Shown: piece by piece, positions 25,116 through 33,674 of the stretch
Position numbering within the stretch: the stretch's first letter is position 1
Layout of the letters: each line of letters begins with the position of its first letter
Assembly: GCF_900100705.1 (NCBI RefSeq)
Contig: NZ_FNCH01000021.1
Location: 1 to 64,000, forward strand
Reading direction: 5' to 3'
Length of the DNA: 64,000 bases
Source: Pedobacter terrae
Lineage (GTDB): Bacteria > Bacteroidota > Bacteroidia > Sphingobacteriales > Sphingobacteriaceae
The notes under the pieces: model-generated
Told to the model about the DNA's origin: nothing
Databases searched by the model: none
Seen by the model: the letters and a program-made list of their open reading frames with translations, nothing else
Position numbers and translations under genes: made by a program

Positions 25116-26297
25116 CTAATTCAGCTTTTGATAGGTTCTCCACCATAAATCGGGCATTTCTCCATTTACTGCAATCTGGTAATCATCATATCGGCAGGGT
25201 ACTAAATGATAACGCTCGTTTTTGGATTGGCCCGATGGATAAGGAACCTGCATCCACCAACGGTCTGATTTTTTACTTTTAACAAATGTCATTTCTCCCG
25301 AACCGTCTTTTAAACTGGTTCTATAGATGATATACTGCGATTTCGGTGTAAGCGGGAAATCCTTTTTACGGGCGTAATATCCATCTACAAAATACCATAC
25401 CATTTGGGCAAGTAAGAAAGCCGTTTGTCCGTTATTGTCATAAGCCGGGTTAAATTCGTAAAAGCCTATTGAAGTTAACTTATCATTCATGCCCGCGTAT
25501 CGGGCAATACGACAGGCTTCTTCGCCATCAAAACCGTTTGGAGTAGTATTGGCATTTGCTGCGGCATCAGCAGAGCGGATAGCGCCAATATCAAAGCTGA
25601 TCATGTTGGCATTGCGGATTATCGGCTCTGTTAAAGTGATATCCTGGGCAAATTCACCCAAACGGTGCACATCAAAATATAATTTATCCATTACGCTCAA
25701 ACTTTCTTGATTTACGAAATAAGTTTGATAACCAACATTGCTGAAATTGAACAGGTAGTTGGGTTGATGTAAGAAAATCTTATTCAGATAACAATCCGAT
25801 CGGGTGGCAATTCCTTCATGGTCATCGTCGCCAATATCAAATTGATTATCAATGATCACCAGATCTACTTTTTGCTCCAAATCTTCATAACCCAGGTATT
25901 GGCCGTAGGTTAGATCTTGTCCGCCTCCAATAATAACTGGGATAATGTCTTTTTTAATGAGTTCCGAAACCACCATTTTGATGGCGATGTAAGTATCTGC
26001 AATGGTTGCACCATGTTTAATGTTGCCTAAATCTACAATCCTGCTGTTAAAAGAACCTTCATTCAGTTTGTAAAATTTCTCTCTGAAATAATCAGGGGCC
26101 AGGGCACAACCTTCGTTGTTAACCGCGCCTCTTCCATCAAGTACCCCAAAAATCGCCAGATCGTAGGTGTGTTCCTCAAAATCGGGAAACGATTCGGTAT
26201 AAATCTGCGCTTTTAGCCCTAACTGACTTGTAAAAAAACCTTGTTTGGGCGTAAAACTATCTGGGTTTATTGGGGAAAAGAAATCCGTTAATGACAT
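25116..26297 (-). CDS. Arginase/formimidoylglutamase-fold protein with degenerate metal site
   Basis: A 393-residue protein of the ureohydrolase superfamily, usually annotated as formimidoylglutamase in Bacteroidota. Three motifs that carry the manganese ligands are altered. GGDHS is GGGQD (124-128, His lost). DxHxD is DNQFD (150-154, His lost). SxDxDxxDP is SFDIGAIRSAD (234-244, second Asp is Gly). Half of the six ligands are therefore absent, and ordinary arginase chemistry is unlikely. The rest of the fold is well kept, with a C-terminal extension of about 60 residues. It may be a non-catalytic or differently acting homologue. No hut or arginine genes are adjacent. Confidence 0.78.
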   Translation of the reverse strand: MSLTDFFSPINPDSFTPKQGFFTSQLGLKAQIYTESFPDFEEHTYDLAIFGVLDGRGAVNNEGCALAPDYFREKFYKLNEGSFNSRIVDLGNIKHGATIADTYIAIKMVVSELIKKDIIPVIIGGGQDLTYGQYLGYEDLEQKVDLVIIDNQFDIGDDDHEGIATRSDCYLNKIFLHQPNYLFNFSNVGYQTYFVNQESLSVMDKLYFDVHRLGEFAQDITLTEPIIRNANMISFDIGAIRSADAAANANTTPNGFDGEEACRIARYAGMNDKLTSIGFYEFNPAYDNNGQTAFLLAQMVWYFVDGYYARKKDFPLTPKSQYIIYRTSLKDGSGEMTFVKSKKSDRWWMQVPYPSGQSKNERYHLVPCRYDDYQIAVNGEMPDLWWRTYQKLN

Positions 26298-26324
26298 ATA
26301 TTTAAAACTCTCGGCTCAAATATC

Positions 26325-26332
26325 TATTTTTG
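26325..26332 (+). promoter_or_regulatory. -7 promoter box for the epimerase/phosphatase pair
   Basis: TATTTTTG fits TAnnTTTG and lies 36 bases before the ATG at 26369. Confidence 0.45.
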
Positions 26333-26368
26333 AATGCGTATTTCCACATATAGCCCGAAAAAAATAAA

Positions 26369-27331
26369 ATGATACTGGTAACCGGAGGAACTGGATTTTT
26401 AGGATCTGAATTAATTAAGCAGTTAACCGATAAGGGTTTAGCTGTTCGGGCGCTCAGGCGGGAAAAATCTAAAATTCCTGCTTTGATTGAAAATATTCCA
26501 TTGATTGAATGGTTTGAAGCAGACATTAATGAACCTGCTGTTTTAGAAGATGCTTTTATCGGGATCACTAAAGTTTACCATTGTGCTGCATTTGTATCCT
26601 TTAACCCGAAAGATAAAAAACAGCTTTTTCATGTAAATATTGAAGGTACATCGAACATTGTTAACCTTTGTGCCGAAAATAATTGCAGGCTGTTGCACGT
26701 TAGTTCGGTTGCTGCCCTGGGCAATGCAAAAAAGGGTCATAAAATTACCGAAAAAGATTTTTGGGAATATGATGCAAAAGCACATGCTTACGGTTTATCT
26801 AAATACGAAGGAGAGATGGAGGTTTGGCGGGGTATTACTGAAGGATTAAATGCCATTATTGTTAATCCATCGGTAATTATTGGTAAAAATGCGGGTTTTG
26901 AAGGCAGTGGGGCAATTTTTAAATTAGTAAAAGGCGGTTTTCCATTTTATACTGATGGCGCTTCAGGTTTTGTGGATGTTGAAGATGTAGCCAAAGCGAT
27001 GATCCTCTTAATGGATGCCGATGTTTCAGGAGAGCGGTATATCATTTCTGCTGATGATTATCACTATAAAGATTTGTTCAGCGAAATTGCTCAGGGTTTT
27101 GGTGTTAAAGCGCCAACAAAAGAAGCCAAACCATGGATGCTTGGAATAGCCTGGAGGGCGCTTAAATTTGCTTCTATATTTACCGGTAAACAGCCTTCCA
27201 TCACTAAGGATGCTGCAAAGAGCAGTTTAACCTTAAGTTATTACAATAATGATAAAGTAAAAACAGCAACAGGCATTACCTTTAAGCCAGTTGCAGAAAG
27301 CATAAAAGAAATTACCCAACATTTAAAATAA
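26369..27331 (+). CDS. NAD-dependent epimerase/dehydratase family (extended SDR)
   Basis: A 320-residue extended short-chain dehydrogenase. The N-terminal nucleotide loop is TGGTGFLGSELI; the catalytic YGLSK (YxxxK) follows a HVSSVAALG strand. The C-terminal substrate domain resembles dihydroflavonol-reductase/3-beta-HSD-type proteins rather than sugar epimerases (NPSVIIGKNAGFEGSGAIF). The substrate cannot be read. Its stop codon shares a base with the ATG of the next gene (27331), so the two are translationally coupled. Confidence 0.85.
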   Translation: MILVTGGTGFLGSELIKQLTDKGLAVRALRREKSKIPALIENIPLIEWFEADINEPAVLEDAFIGITKVYHCAAFVSFNPKDKKQLFHVNIEGTSNIVNLCAENNCRLLHVSSVAALGNAKKGHKITEKDFWEYDAKAHAYGLSKYEGEMEVWRGITEGLNAIIVNPSVIIGKNAGFEGSGAIFKLVKGGFPFYTDGASGFVDVEDVAKAMILLMDADVSGERYIISADDYHYKDLFSEIAQGFGVKAPTKEAKPWMLGIAWRALKFASIFTGKQPSITKDAAKSSLTLSYYNNDKVKTATGITFKPVAESIKEITQHLK

Positions 27332-28632
27332 TGCCCAAACAGAAAGCCTATTACATCATTGATTTTGATAGTACCTTTACACAGGTAGAAGCCCTTGATG
27401 AACTTGCCCGGATTTCGCTAAAGAACCACCCAGATAAAGAAGCGATTTTCCAAAAAATTGAAGATTATACCAATTTTGCCATGGAAGGAAAACTTTCCTT
27501 CTCCGAAAGTTTAGCACAGCGTGTTAAACTGCTCGAAGCGAATGAAGATCATTTAAAACAGCTCATTAAACATCTAAAAAAGAAGGTATCTACATCTTTT
27601 TCACGTAATGCCGAATTTTTTAAGAAACATGCAGATGAAGTACTGATTGTTTCAGGCGGTTTTAAAGAATTTATTACCCCGGTTGTAAGCCAGTACCATA
27701 TTAAAAAGGAAAATATTTACGCCAATACTTTTGTAACCACCGGCGATGGCAAAATTATAGATTATGATCATGCTAATCCTTTGAGTGAAGAGGGTGGTAA
27801 AGTAAAATTACTGCAGCATTTAAAATTAGAAGGCGAGTTATTTGGTATAGGTGATGGTTATTCCGATTTCCAACTGCGTGAAAGCGGAATCATTAATAAG
27901 TTTTTTGCATTTACGGAGAATATTGCCCGTGAAAGCATTGTTTCCAAAGCAGACCATGTAACACCAAGTTTCGACGAGTTTCTGTATGTAAATGATCTGC
28001 CACGAGCCATTTCCTATCCTAAAAATAGAATTCTTTGCCTGGTAATTGGGGATGTTGACCCTTTAGCGATTTCTATCCTTAAAAATGATGGCTTATCCAT
28101 CAGGCATAAAGATTCATTTGAAGATAAATACATAAAAGACGTAGGGATTATTGTATTAGCCGATGGTGAAAAAATAAGCAAAGAACAGCTGAAAAATGCG
28201 GCTAAGCTAAAAACTATTGGCTATTTAGGGAATGCCAAAAATAAAATAGATCTTAATTTATGTACCACACAGGGCATTGTTGTTTTTGATGACCCCAAAA
28301 ATAACCCGCGTAATATTAGTTTTATCCCGAAAAGGGTGGCTGATTTTATGAATACTGGTGCAACCTATTTAAGTGCCAATTTCCCAAATCTGCAATTGCC
28401 AAAAATTGATAAATCGCACCGTTTAATTCATATTCATAAAAACGTTCCGGGTATTATGGCAAAAATCAATACAGTTTTTGCTAAACACGATATCAATATT
28501 GTAAGTCAGTTTCTAATGACCAACCCAGAAATTGGCTATGCCATTACGGATATCAATGCACAGTACGATAAACAGTTGTTTAAATCGCTTAAAAAGATCG
28601 AGCAAACGATAAAGTTTAGGGTTTTGTACTAG
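27331..28632 (+). CDS. Phosphoserine phosphatase fused to a SerA-like C-terminus with ACT domain
   Basis: A 433-residue two-part protein. Residues 1-215 are a HAD-type phosphoserine phosphatase: nucleophile motif DFDST (Asp 11 and 13), VSGGF (motif II) and GDGYSDF (motif IV). About 225-355 resembles pieces of D-3-phosphoglycerate dehydrogenase without its NAD-binding Rossmann core (KLKTIGYLGNAKNKIDL, GATYLSANFPNLQLP). About 365-433 is a SerA-type ACT domain (HRLIHIHKNVPGIMAKINTV, FRVLY end). In SerA the ACT domain binds serine for feedback, so the last enzyme of serine synthesis may be serine-regulated here. It is coupled to the epimerase gene. Confidence 0.85.
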   Translation: MPKQKAYYIIDFDSTFTQVEALDELARISLKNHPDKEAIFQKIEDYTNFAMEGKLSFSESLAQRVKLLEANEDHLKQLIKHLKKKVSTSFSRNAEFFKKHADEVLIVSGGFKEFITPVVSQYHIKKENIYANTFVTTGDGKIIDYDHANPLSEEGGKVKLLQHLKLEGELFGIGDGYSDFQLRESGIINKFFAFTENIARESIVSKADHVTPSFDEFLYVNDLPRAISYPKNRILCLVIGDVDPLAISILKNDGLSIRHKDSFEDKYIKDVGIIVLADGEKISKEQLKNAAKLKTIGYLGNAKNKIDLNLCTTQGIVVFDDPKNNPRNISFIPKRVADFMNTGATYLSANFPNLQLPKIDKSHRLIHIHKNVPGIMAKINTVFAKHDINIVSQFLMTNPEIGYAITDINAQYDKQLFKSLKKIEQTIKFRVLY

Positions 28633-29082
28633 ACGTAAAATGTAAAAGGGATGATGGGATACCTAAATATCGTCATTTCGAGCGGAATGGAACGAAGTCG
28701 AGAAATCTGATTTGTAGATTTCTCTCATGAACATTCAGACTGCCCTTAGTCTCAAAGAATTTCATATAGCATGCTGCCATTCTGAGGGATAATTAAATTG
28801 TTTAAAAATCAAGATGATTGACAGATAAAATAAATTAGGTAATATCCCTCGAGAAATCGTCATTCCCAACTTGATTGGGAATCTTAAAACGTTGCATTAA
28901 GATTCCCGCATGCGCGAGAATGACGACCGAACTAGTGGATTCTGTCCATGGTAGTGCAACTAAGAATTTCTGCGTTTCTTCTATGAGCCTTCATAAAGCA
29001 TCTTACTTTAGTACTATATGAGTAACAGATTCTTCACTGCGTTCAGAATGGCAAAGATGCCACCCTAGCCCCACACTCTTCG
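28633..29082. repeat. Intergenic region with dispersed palindromic repeats
   Basis: No gene seen. It carries two repeat types. The first, at about 28672-28724, reads CGTCATTTCGAGCGGAATGG and contains a GAGAAATCT (28700-28708)/AGATTTCTC (28716-28724) hairpin. The second, at 28857-28925, starts TCGTCATTCCC and ends GAGAATGACGA, with an inner ATTCCCAA/TTGGGAAT hairpin (28862-28882). Partial relatives occur at 32769-32854 and 44994-45013. They look like REP-type intergenic elements common in Bacteroidota genomes. The region ends between convergent genes. Confidence 0.7.
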
Positions 29083-30372
29083 CTATGTCAAAAACTGATG
29101 CCTCTTCAACAACAAATGCTTAGGTGCACCGATAGCCTGCGATTTATAAATCCCCGTATGACCAGAAAATAAGTACGCCGTAACGCAAGCCAGGGCAATA
29201 TAAATTCCCGATGACGCACCAAATAACTCTATTCCCATAAAAATACAGGCCAAAGGGGTATTCGCTGCCCCAGCAAAAACTGCCACGAAACCCATGCCCG
29301 CCAACAGGCTAAGCGGTAAGGGAATAAAAAAACTCAAAAAACTACCTAGTGTGGCCCCTATAAAAAAAAGCGGCGTAACCTCACCGCCCTTAAACCCTGC
29401 ACTCAGGGTCAAGGCAGTTAAAACTAATTTAATTGCAAATGTATAATAGGCTTCTTGTTTGATAAAGGCTTCCGAAATAACCGGAATCCCCAAACCTATG
29501 TATCGCGTATTTCCCATCAGATAAATAATCGAGACCAAAATTACTCCGCCAATAAGCGGTCGTAGTGGTGGGTATTTAATTTTGGCAAAAAGGCCGGATA
29601 ACGCGTGATTTAAGGTAGAAAAACTTCTGGCGGTAAGGCCAAACAATATCCCCGCACCTACAGATAACAATAGGTTTATCGAATCTATTTCTGGTACGGC
29701 AGCTATCGAATAATGGGTGTGCCCAACGCCCCAGGCCTTGCAGGCATAATCGGCAATTATTGCCGTAATAAATGATGGAAGAATTGAACTGTAAGTTAAA
29801 CTTCCAATCACAAAAACCTCCAATCCAAATACGGCGCCTGCCAAAGGTGTGCCAAATACAGAGGCAAAACCGGCACTAATCCCGCAGATGAGGATCACTT
29901 TGCGGTCTCTGGCTTTAAGTTTGAACAGTTTTGTAAACTGGTCAGCAAATGCTCCCCCTATTTGTACAGCTGTGCCCTCTCTGCCAGCCGATCCGCCAAA
30001 TAAATGGGTAATAATCGTACCCGCAAAAATGAGTGGAGCCATAATCAGCGGAATTACATTTTTGGGCGATTGTAATTCCTCGATCAAAAGGTTGTTTCCT
30101 TTAACTACCTTTGCACCCCAATAATGGTAGGCTAAACCAATAATGATACCTGCAATGGGCAAAAAGGCAATCATCCAAAGGTGTTGTTCACGATAATTTG
30201 TTGCCCAGTTTAGGGTATCTAAAAACAGGGCAGAGGCAGAGCCAATAATTCCACCCAATATTGCAGAAATGAACAGCCACTTACCAGTACTCATTAAGAG
30301 TAATCCGAAGTCGAGTTTAATAAAGTGTTTGATAGACAGAAGAAATCCTTCTGTTAATTTTTTAACAGGCAT
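29083..30372 (-). CDS. CLC-F type fluoride/proton antiporter
   Basis: A 429-residue CLC membrane protein with about eleven hydrophobic helices. The gating-glutamate segment reads GSAGREGTAVQ (127-137) rather than the GREGP of chloride-transporting CLCs, and GNNLLIEEL (92-100) stands where chloride CLCs have GSGIP. Those differences fit the CLC-F branch, which exports fluoride in exchange for protons. The assignment is strongly supported by a fluoride riboswitch in the 5' leader (30397-30446) and a promoter placed so that transcription starts at the riboswitch. There is no C-terminal CBS domain. Monocistronic. Confidence 0.93.
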   Translation of the reverse strand: MPVKKLTEGFLLSIKHFIKLDFGLLLMSTGKWLFISAILGGIIGSASALFLDTLNWATNYREQHLWMIAFLPIAGIIIGLAYHYWGAKVVKGNNLLIEELQSPKNVIPLIMAPLIFAGTIITHLFGGSAGREGTAVQIGGAFADQFTKLFKLKARDRKVILICGISAGFASVFGTPLAGAVFGLEVFVIGSLTYSSILPSFITAIIADYACKAWGVGHTHYSIAAVPEIDSINLLLSVGAGILFGLTARSFSTLNHALSGLFAKIKYPPLRPLIGGVILVSIIYLMGNTRYIGLGIPVISEAFIKQEAYYTFAIKLVLTALTLSAGFKGGEVTPLFFIGATLGSFLSFFIPLPLSLLAGMGFVAVFAGAANTPLACIFMGIELFGASSGIYIALACVTAYLFSGHTGIYKSQAIGAPKHLLLKRHQFLT

Positions 30373-30396
30373 TTGAATTCAATTTTAGATAAAAAT

Positions 30397-30446
30397 CGTA
30401 GGAGTCATCAGCCTGTTTGGGCGGTTTCGGCGGTACCCCATCGCCA
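30397..30446 (-). promoter_or_regulatory. Fluoride riboswitch (crcB motif)
   Basis: Read on the minus strand from 30445: GGCGATGGGGTACCGCC, then GAAACCGCCCAAACAGGC and TGATGACTCCTACG. These are the conserved crcB blocks: a GGCG/CGCC first stem, the GCC/GGC second stem, the TGATGACTCCTAC 3' block, and a possible GGGGT/ACTCC pseudoknot. The 3' end lies about 25 bases before the ATG and no T-run follows, which favours control of translation initiation over termination. Confidence 0.95.
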
Positions 30447-30451
30447 TGTTT

Positions 30452-30484
30452 CAAATGTATAAAATTTAGTTATTTGTTGCAAAA
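30452..30484 (-). promoter_or_regulatory. Promoter of the CLC-F gene
   Basis: Minus-strand TTTTG (30480-30484), 20-bp spacer, TACATTTG (30452-30459). Expected transcription start is about 30446, the first base of the riboswitch, so promoter and riboswitch support each other. Confidence 0.8.
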
Positions 30485-30517
30485 TCTTTATCACCTTTGT
30501 GCAACTAACTTTAAACC

Positions 30518-31483
30518 ATGGATTTTACACCCGAAATAAAAGACAAACTACACCAGTTGCAGGAAAAGTATACGGCAATGGGGCAGGATATGGCATCATA
30601 CCTTGACGGGCTTTTGTATGCTGATTTCCTGACCTATTGGGATTACATCCATTTAGATACTTTGCTAAGCCTGCAGAGCCCTAAAACACCAATCCCTGAT
30701 GAAGAGATTTTCATCATGTACCACCAGATTACCGAACTTTATTTTAAGCTTGCATTGCACGAATGCAGGCAGATTGCGGAGCATGAAAATTTAACTGTCG
30801 AATTCTTTACTGCCAGGGTTAAACGGATCAATGCTTATTTCAACGCCTTAACCTCTTCTTTTGAGGTGATGGTTGATGGTATGGAGAAAGAACAATTCCT
30901 GAAATTCCGTATGTCGTTACTGCCTGCGAGTGGATTTCAATCGGGCCAGTACCGGATGATCGAGATCTGTGCTACAGATTTTATCCGATTGGTAGACAAA
31001 TCCAAACGTGAGGAGCTAAGGAATGCAACCATAGATGAACAATTCGAAAACATTTATTGGAAATTCGGTGCAACCGAGCTGGCTTCAGGTAAGCAAACTT
31101 TAACATTAAAGCAATTTATCAATAAATATGCAGCGCAGTTTTTACAATTGGCTAAAAACCGCACTTCAACTAATTTTACAGCGCTTTACCATAAATTGCA
31201 AGCCAATGGAGCTGATGTTTCTGCCCTTGCTGATGAATTACGTAAACTTGATCTGTATGTTAACGTAGAATGGCCTTTATCGCATTATAAATCGGCTGTA
31301 CGTTATCTGGAGAAAGATCCGGTTGATATTGCGGCAACAGGTGGAACCAACTGGCAAAAGTACCTGCCTCCGCGTTTTCAGAAACGAATCTTTTATCCAT
31401 TTTTATGGACAGATGAGCAGATGGAAGAATGGGGTAAAGGGTGGGTGCTTAGTGTACTTAAAACACTCAAAAACAAAGATTAA
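30518..31483 (+). CDS. Tryptophan 2,3-dioxygenase
   Basis: A 321-residue heme dioxygenase that opens the indole ring of tryptophan to give N-formylkynurenine. Near the N-terminus, FLTYWDYIHLDTLLSLQ and IMYHQITELYFKLALHE are the substrate-pocket helices. Near the C-terminus, WPLSHYKSAVRYL carries the axial heme His, followed by GTGG-like ATGGTNWQKYLPP. Size is a little above the bacterial average (about 280-300). Other kynurenine genes are not in the window. Divergent from the CLC-F gene, with overlapping promoter regions. Confidence 0.93.
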   Translation: MDFTPEIKDKLHQLQEKYTAMGQDMASYLDGLLYADFLTYWDYIHLDTLLSLQSPKTPIPDEEIFIMYHQITELYFKLALHECRQIAEHENLTVEFFTARVKRINAYFNALTSSFEVMVDGMEKEQFLKFRMSLLPASGFQSGQYRMIEICATDFIRLVDKSKREELRNATIDEQFENIYWKFGATELASGKQTLTLKQFINKYAAQFLQLAKNRTSTNFTALYHKLQANGADVSALADELRKLDLYVNVEWPLSHYKSAVRYLEKDPVDIAATGGTNWQKYLPPRFQKRIFYPFLWTDEQMEEWGKGWVLSVLKTLKNKD

Positions 31484-31629
31484 TATTGCAAAAAGCTATT
31501 AAAAAAGCCTGTTTTTTCGTAATTTGCGCAAAATAATTAATGATTGAATTGGAGATTGACAGCATGAATGAATGGCATGATGCAATATCATTCACTCACT
31601 CAAAAATCACTCATTCAAAATTCAATATT

Positions 31630-32694
31630 ATGACCGAGACATTAGATATAAAAATCACCAAAACAGATCAAACACGATTAACGGTTACTGATTTTTCCCA
31701 ATTACCTTTCGGAAAGGTTTTTACCGATCACATGTTTACTGCTGATTACGAAGATGGCGAATGGAAAAATTTACAGATTCTCCCTTATGGCCCTATTCCA
31801 ATAAGTCCTGCAATTTCTGCACTTCATTACGGACAGGCAATTTTTGAAGGATTAAAAGCTTATCGTCAACCTGGCGGAAAGATCAGTGTATTCCGTGCAG
31901 ATAAAAACTTTGAACGTTTTAACAAATCAGCAGCCAGGATGTCGATGCCGGGTGTTCCTGAAGAAATTTTTATGCAGGGTTTGGCTGCGCTGATCAATGT
32001 TGATGAAAAGTGGGTGCCGGATCAGGAAGATTATGCTTTATATATCCGTCCGGTAATGTTTGCAATGGATCCTTATTTGGGGGTTAAAGCATCAGATACC
32101 TATAAATTTGTGTTGTTAACTACACCAACAGGTCCATATTACAGCAGTGCATTAAAAGTTAAAATCGAAACTGAATTTACACGTGCAGATGAAGGCGGTG
32201 TGGGCTTTGCCAAAACAGCTGGAAATTATGCGCGTTCGTTATACCCTTTCGAGCAAGCTAAAAAAGAAGGTTACGATCAATTGATCTGGACCGATTCGGT
32301 AACCCATGAATTTATTGAAGAAGCTGGAACAGCTAACTTGCTTTTTGTAATTAGTGGTAAACTGGTAACACCATCAGTACGCAGTACTGTTTTAGACGGT
32401 GTAACACGTGATACAATCATAAAACTGGCTAAAGAGGCTGGAGTAGAAGTTGAAGAACGCAGAGTTTCTGTTCAAGAAGTAATTGAAGGGATAGAAAACG
32501 GAAGTTTAACAGAAGCTTTTGCTGCCGGAACTGCAGCTACGGTAACACACGTGGGCGAAATGGGGTATAATGGTCAGATCTATAAACTGACTGATCCATC
32601 AACAAGACATATTTCTAATGGTATAGCTAAAAAACTAAACGATATCCGTTACGGTTTAGCGCCTGATGAATTTGGCTGGAACTGGGTTTTATAG
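31630..32694 (+). CDS. ilvE: Branched-chain-amino-acid aminotransferase
   Basis: A fold-type IV PLP transaminase that makes or degrades Leu, Ile and Val. The frame starts at 31540, but the first 30 codons are low-quality, repeat-like sequence (two SKITHS/THSK copies); the ATG at 31630 (MTETLDIKI) gives the usual length, 354 residues. FGKVFTDHMFTADYEDGEW, ALHYGQAIFEGLKAYR and VGFAKTAGNYA with the PLP Lys are characteristic, as is the EEAGTANLLFV block. This is the eukaryote-like, long BCAT type. It lies 147 bp after the tryptophan dioxygenase gene. Confidence 0.93.
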   Translation: MTETLDIKITKTDQTRLTVTDFSQLPFGKVFTDHMFTADYEDGEWKNLQILPYGPIPISPAISALHYGQAIFEGLKAYRQPGGKISVFRADKNFERFNKSAARMSMPGVPEEIFMQGLAALINVDEKWVPDQEDYALYIRPVMFAMDPYLGVKASDTYKFVLLTTPTGPYYSSALKVKIETEFTRADEGGVGFAKTAGNYARSLYPFEQAKKEGYDQLIWTDSVTHEFIEEAGTANLLFVISGKLVTPSVRSTVLDGVTRDTIIKLAKEAGVEVEERRVSVQEVIEGIENGSLTEAFAAGTAATVTHVGEMGYNGQIYKLTDPSTRHISNGIAKKLNDIRYGLAPDEFGWNWVL

Positions 32695-32712
32695 CCCGAA
32701 AGAAATAAAAGA

Positions 32713-32750
32713 TAAACCCCGATACTGAATCTGCATCGGGGTTTATTTTT
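32713..32750 (+). terminator. Terminator after ilvE
   Basis: TAAACCCCGAT (32713-32723) pairs with ATCGGGGTTTA (32735-32745), followed by a T-run. Confidence 0.9.
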
Positions 32751-32768
32751 TGTTTCATTTTCCAGTTC

Positions 32769-32854
32769 CGTCATGCTGAATTTATTTCAGCATCTTTAAT
32801 ACCCTGACATAAATTATCTTCGGTGCGCTCGCTAGGGCTCGGTTCAGGATGACG
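32769..32854. repeat. REP-like palindromic element
   Basis: CGTCATGCTGAA at the left end is matched by TTCAGGATGACG at the right end, and an inner ATGCTGAA/TTCAGCAT hairpin spans 32773-32793. It lies between convergent genes, a typical location for dispersed palindromic repeats. Confidence 0.65.
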
Positions 32855-32879
32855 AATATTACGATGTTTATTCTGGGAT

Positions 32880-33344
32880 TTACTTATCCAAAATCACTAC
32901 ACCTTTAGCTTCAAAAGCCAGTTCCTTTTTAGGGTCAGTAATTTTAGCAACTTCGTCAGGAGATTTTTTAGCGTCTTCAGCATAATGGCGTAAAGTTTCT
33001 ACAGAAATGGTCTGTTTCTTCGCTAAGCCATCCAAAACCACTTTTTTGCCTACAATATCCATTGGCATAAAGAAAGCGTAATCTTTAAAAGTTACCCGCA
33101 TAGGATCACCATTTGGCATTTCTAATGTCATCCAGCAGCCTTTTTTCTTACACACATCTACAACTTTGCCTTCAATTTTCATGTCAACTGTTTTTTTGTC
33201 GCCCATGGCAGCTTCCATCTTAGCAGCGGGTTTTACATCACCTGGTTGAACTTCTTCTCCAAATTTTTGGCCACTATATGCCGCTTGAGCAAATGAAAGT
33301 GCTGTAAATAGGCAAAAACTTAAGCTTAGAATAATCTTTTTCAT
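32880..33344 (-). CDS. DUF4920 secreted protein
   Basis: A 154-residue periplasmic protein. The signal peptide is about 1-19 (ending SFAQ). The DUF4920 domain contains KIEGKVVDVCKKKGCWMTL-type sequence with the paired Cys of the CKKKGCWM motif, and RVTFKDYAFFMPMDIVGK. The Cys-Lys-Lys-Lys-Gly-Cys-Trp-Met group could bind metal or form a disulfide; the function is unknown. It has its own -7 box (33376-33383) and is apparently monocistronic. Confidence 0.88.
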   Translation of the reverse strand: MKKIILSLSFCLFTALSFAQAAYSGQKFGEEVQPGDVKPAAKMEAAMGDKKTVDMKIEGKVVDVCKKKGCWMTLEMPNGDPMRVTFKDYAFFMPMDIVGKKVVLDGLAKKQTISVETLRHYAEDAKKSPDEVAKITDPKKELAFEAKGVVILDK

Positions 33345-33375
33345 GATTTTATAACTGATTTGGTTATGGTCTGAT

Positions 33376-33383
33376 CAAATTTA
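33376..33383 (-). promoter_or_regulatory. -7 promoter box for the DUF4920 gene
   Basis: Minus-strand TAAATTTG, 31 bases before the ATG, fits TAnnTTTG. Confidence 0.55.
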
Positions 33384-33410
33384 TCTAAATTTTTTCTAAA
33401 TATGGAAAAT

Positions 33411-33442
33411 AAAAAAAAGCCCCGCTAACATCCGTTAGCGAG
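33411..33442 (-). terminator. Minus-strand terminator downstream of radA
   Basis: Minus strand: CTCGCTAAC stem, short loop, GTTAGCGGG, GC, then eight T. It lies about 230 bp after the radA stop and upstream of the DUF4920 promoter, so it insulates the two. Confidence 0.8.
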
Positions 33443-33674
33443 GAAAATCATCCCTAATATTATGTAAATCAAATGCTATGATTTACTTATCTTATTTTTT
33501 TAGGCAAACGTAAAACCAAAACTTTAGTTTTTATTTAAATTGCTGCTAACATTCTTATATTCAATTTGTTATTTTGTTTTTATTTGTAGCCCTTGGTCGT
33601 TAATATTATTATAGAATGTGGAAAATTATCTCCTTTTTGAGGAATATTGTTGCGTTATTTCCACACCTTGATAT

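Larger units (their letters stand above)
33345..33674. other. Spacer between radA and the DUF4920 gene
   Basis: Contains the DUF4920 promoter (33376-33383), the minus-strand terminator (33411-33442) and an 8-bp inverted repeat GTAAATCA/TGATTTAC (33464-33486). I see nothing else supportable in the AT-rich remainder. Confidence 0.6.

Noticed and set aside
31540..31629. Extended N-terminus of ilvE
   Set aside because: The extra 30 codons contain a short internal repeat and no family similarity; the ATG at 31630 gives the family length.
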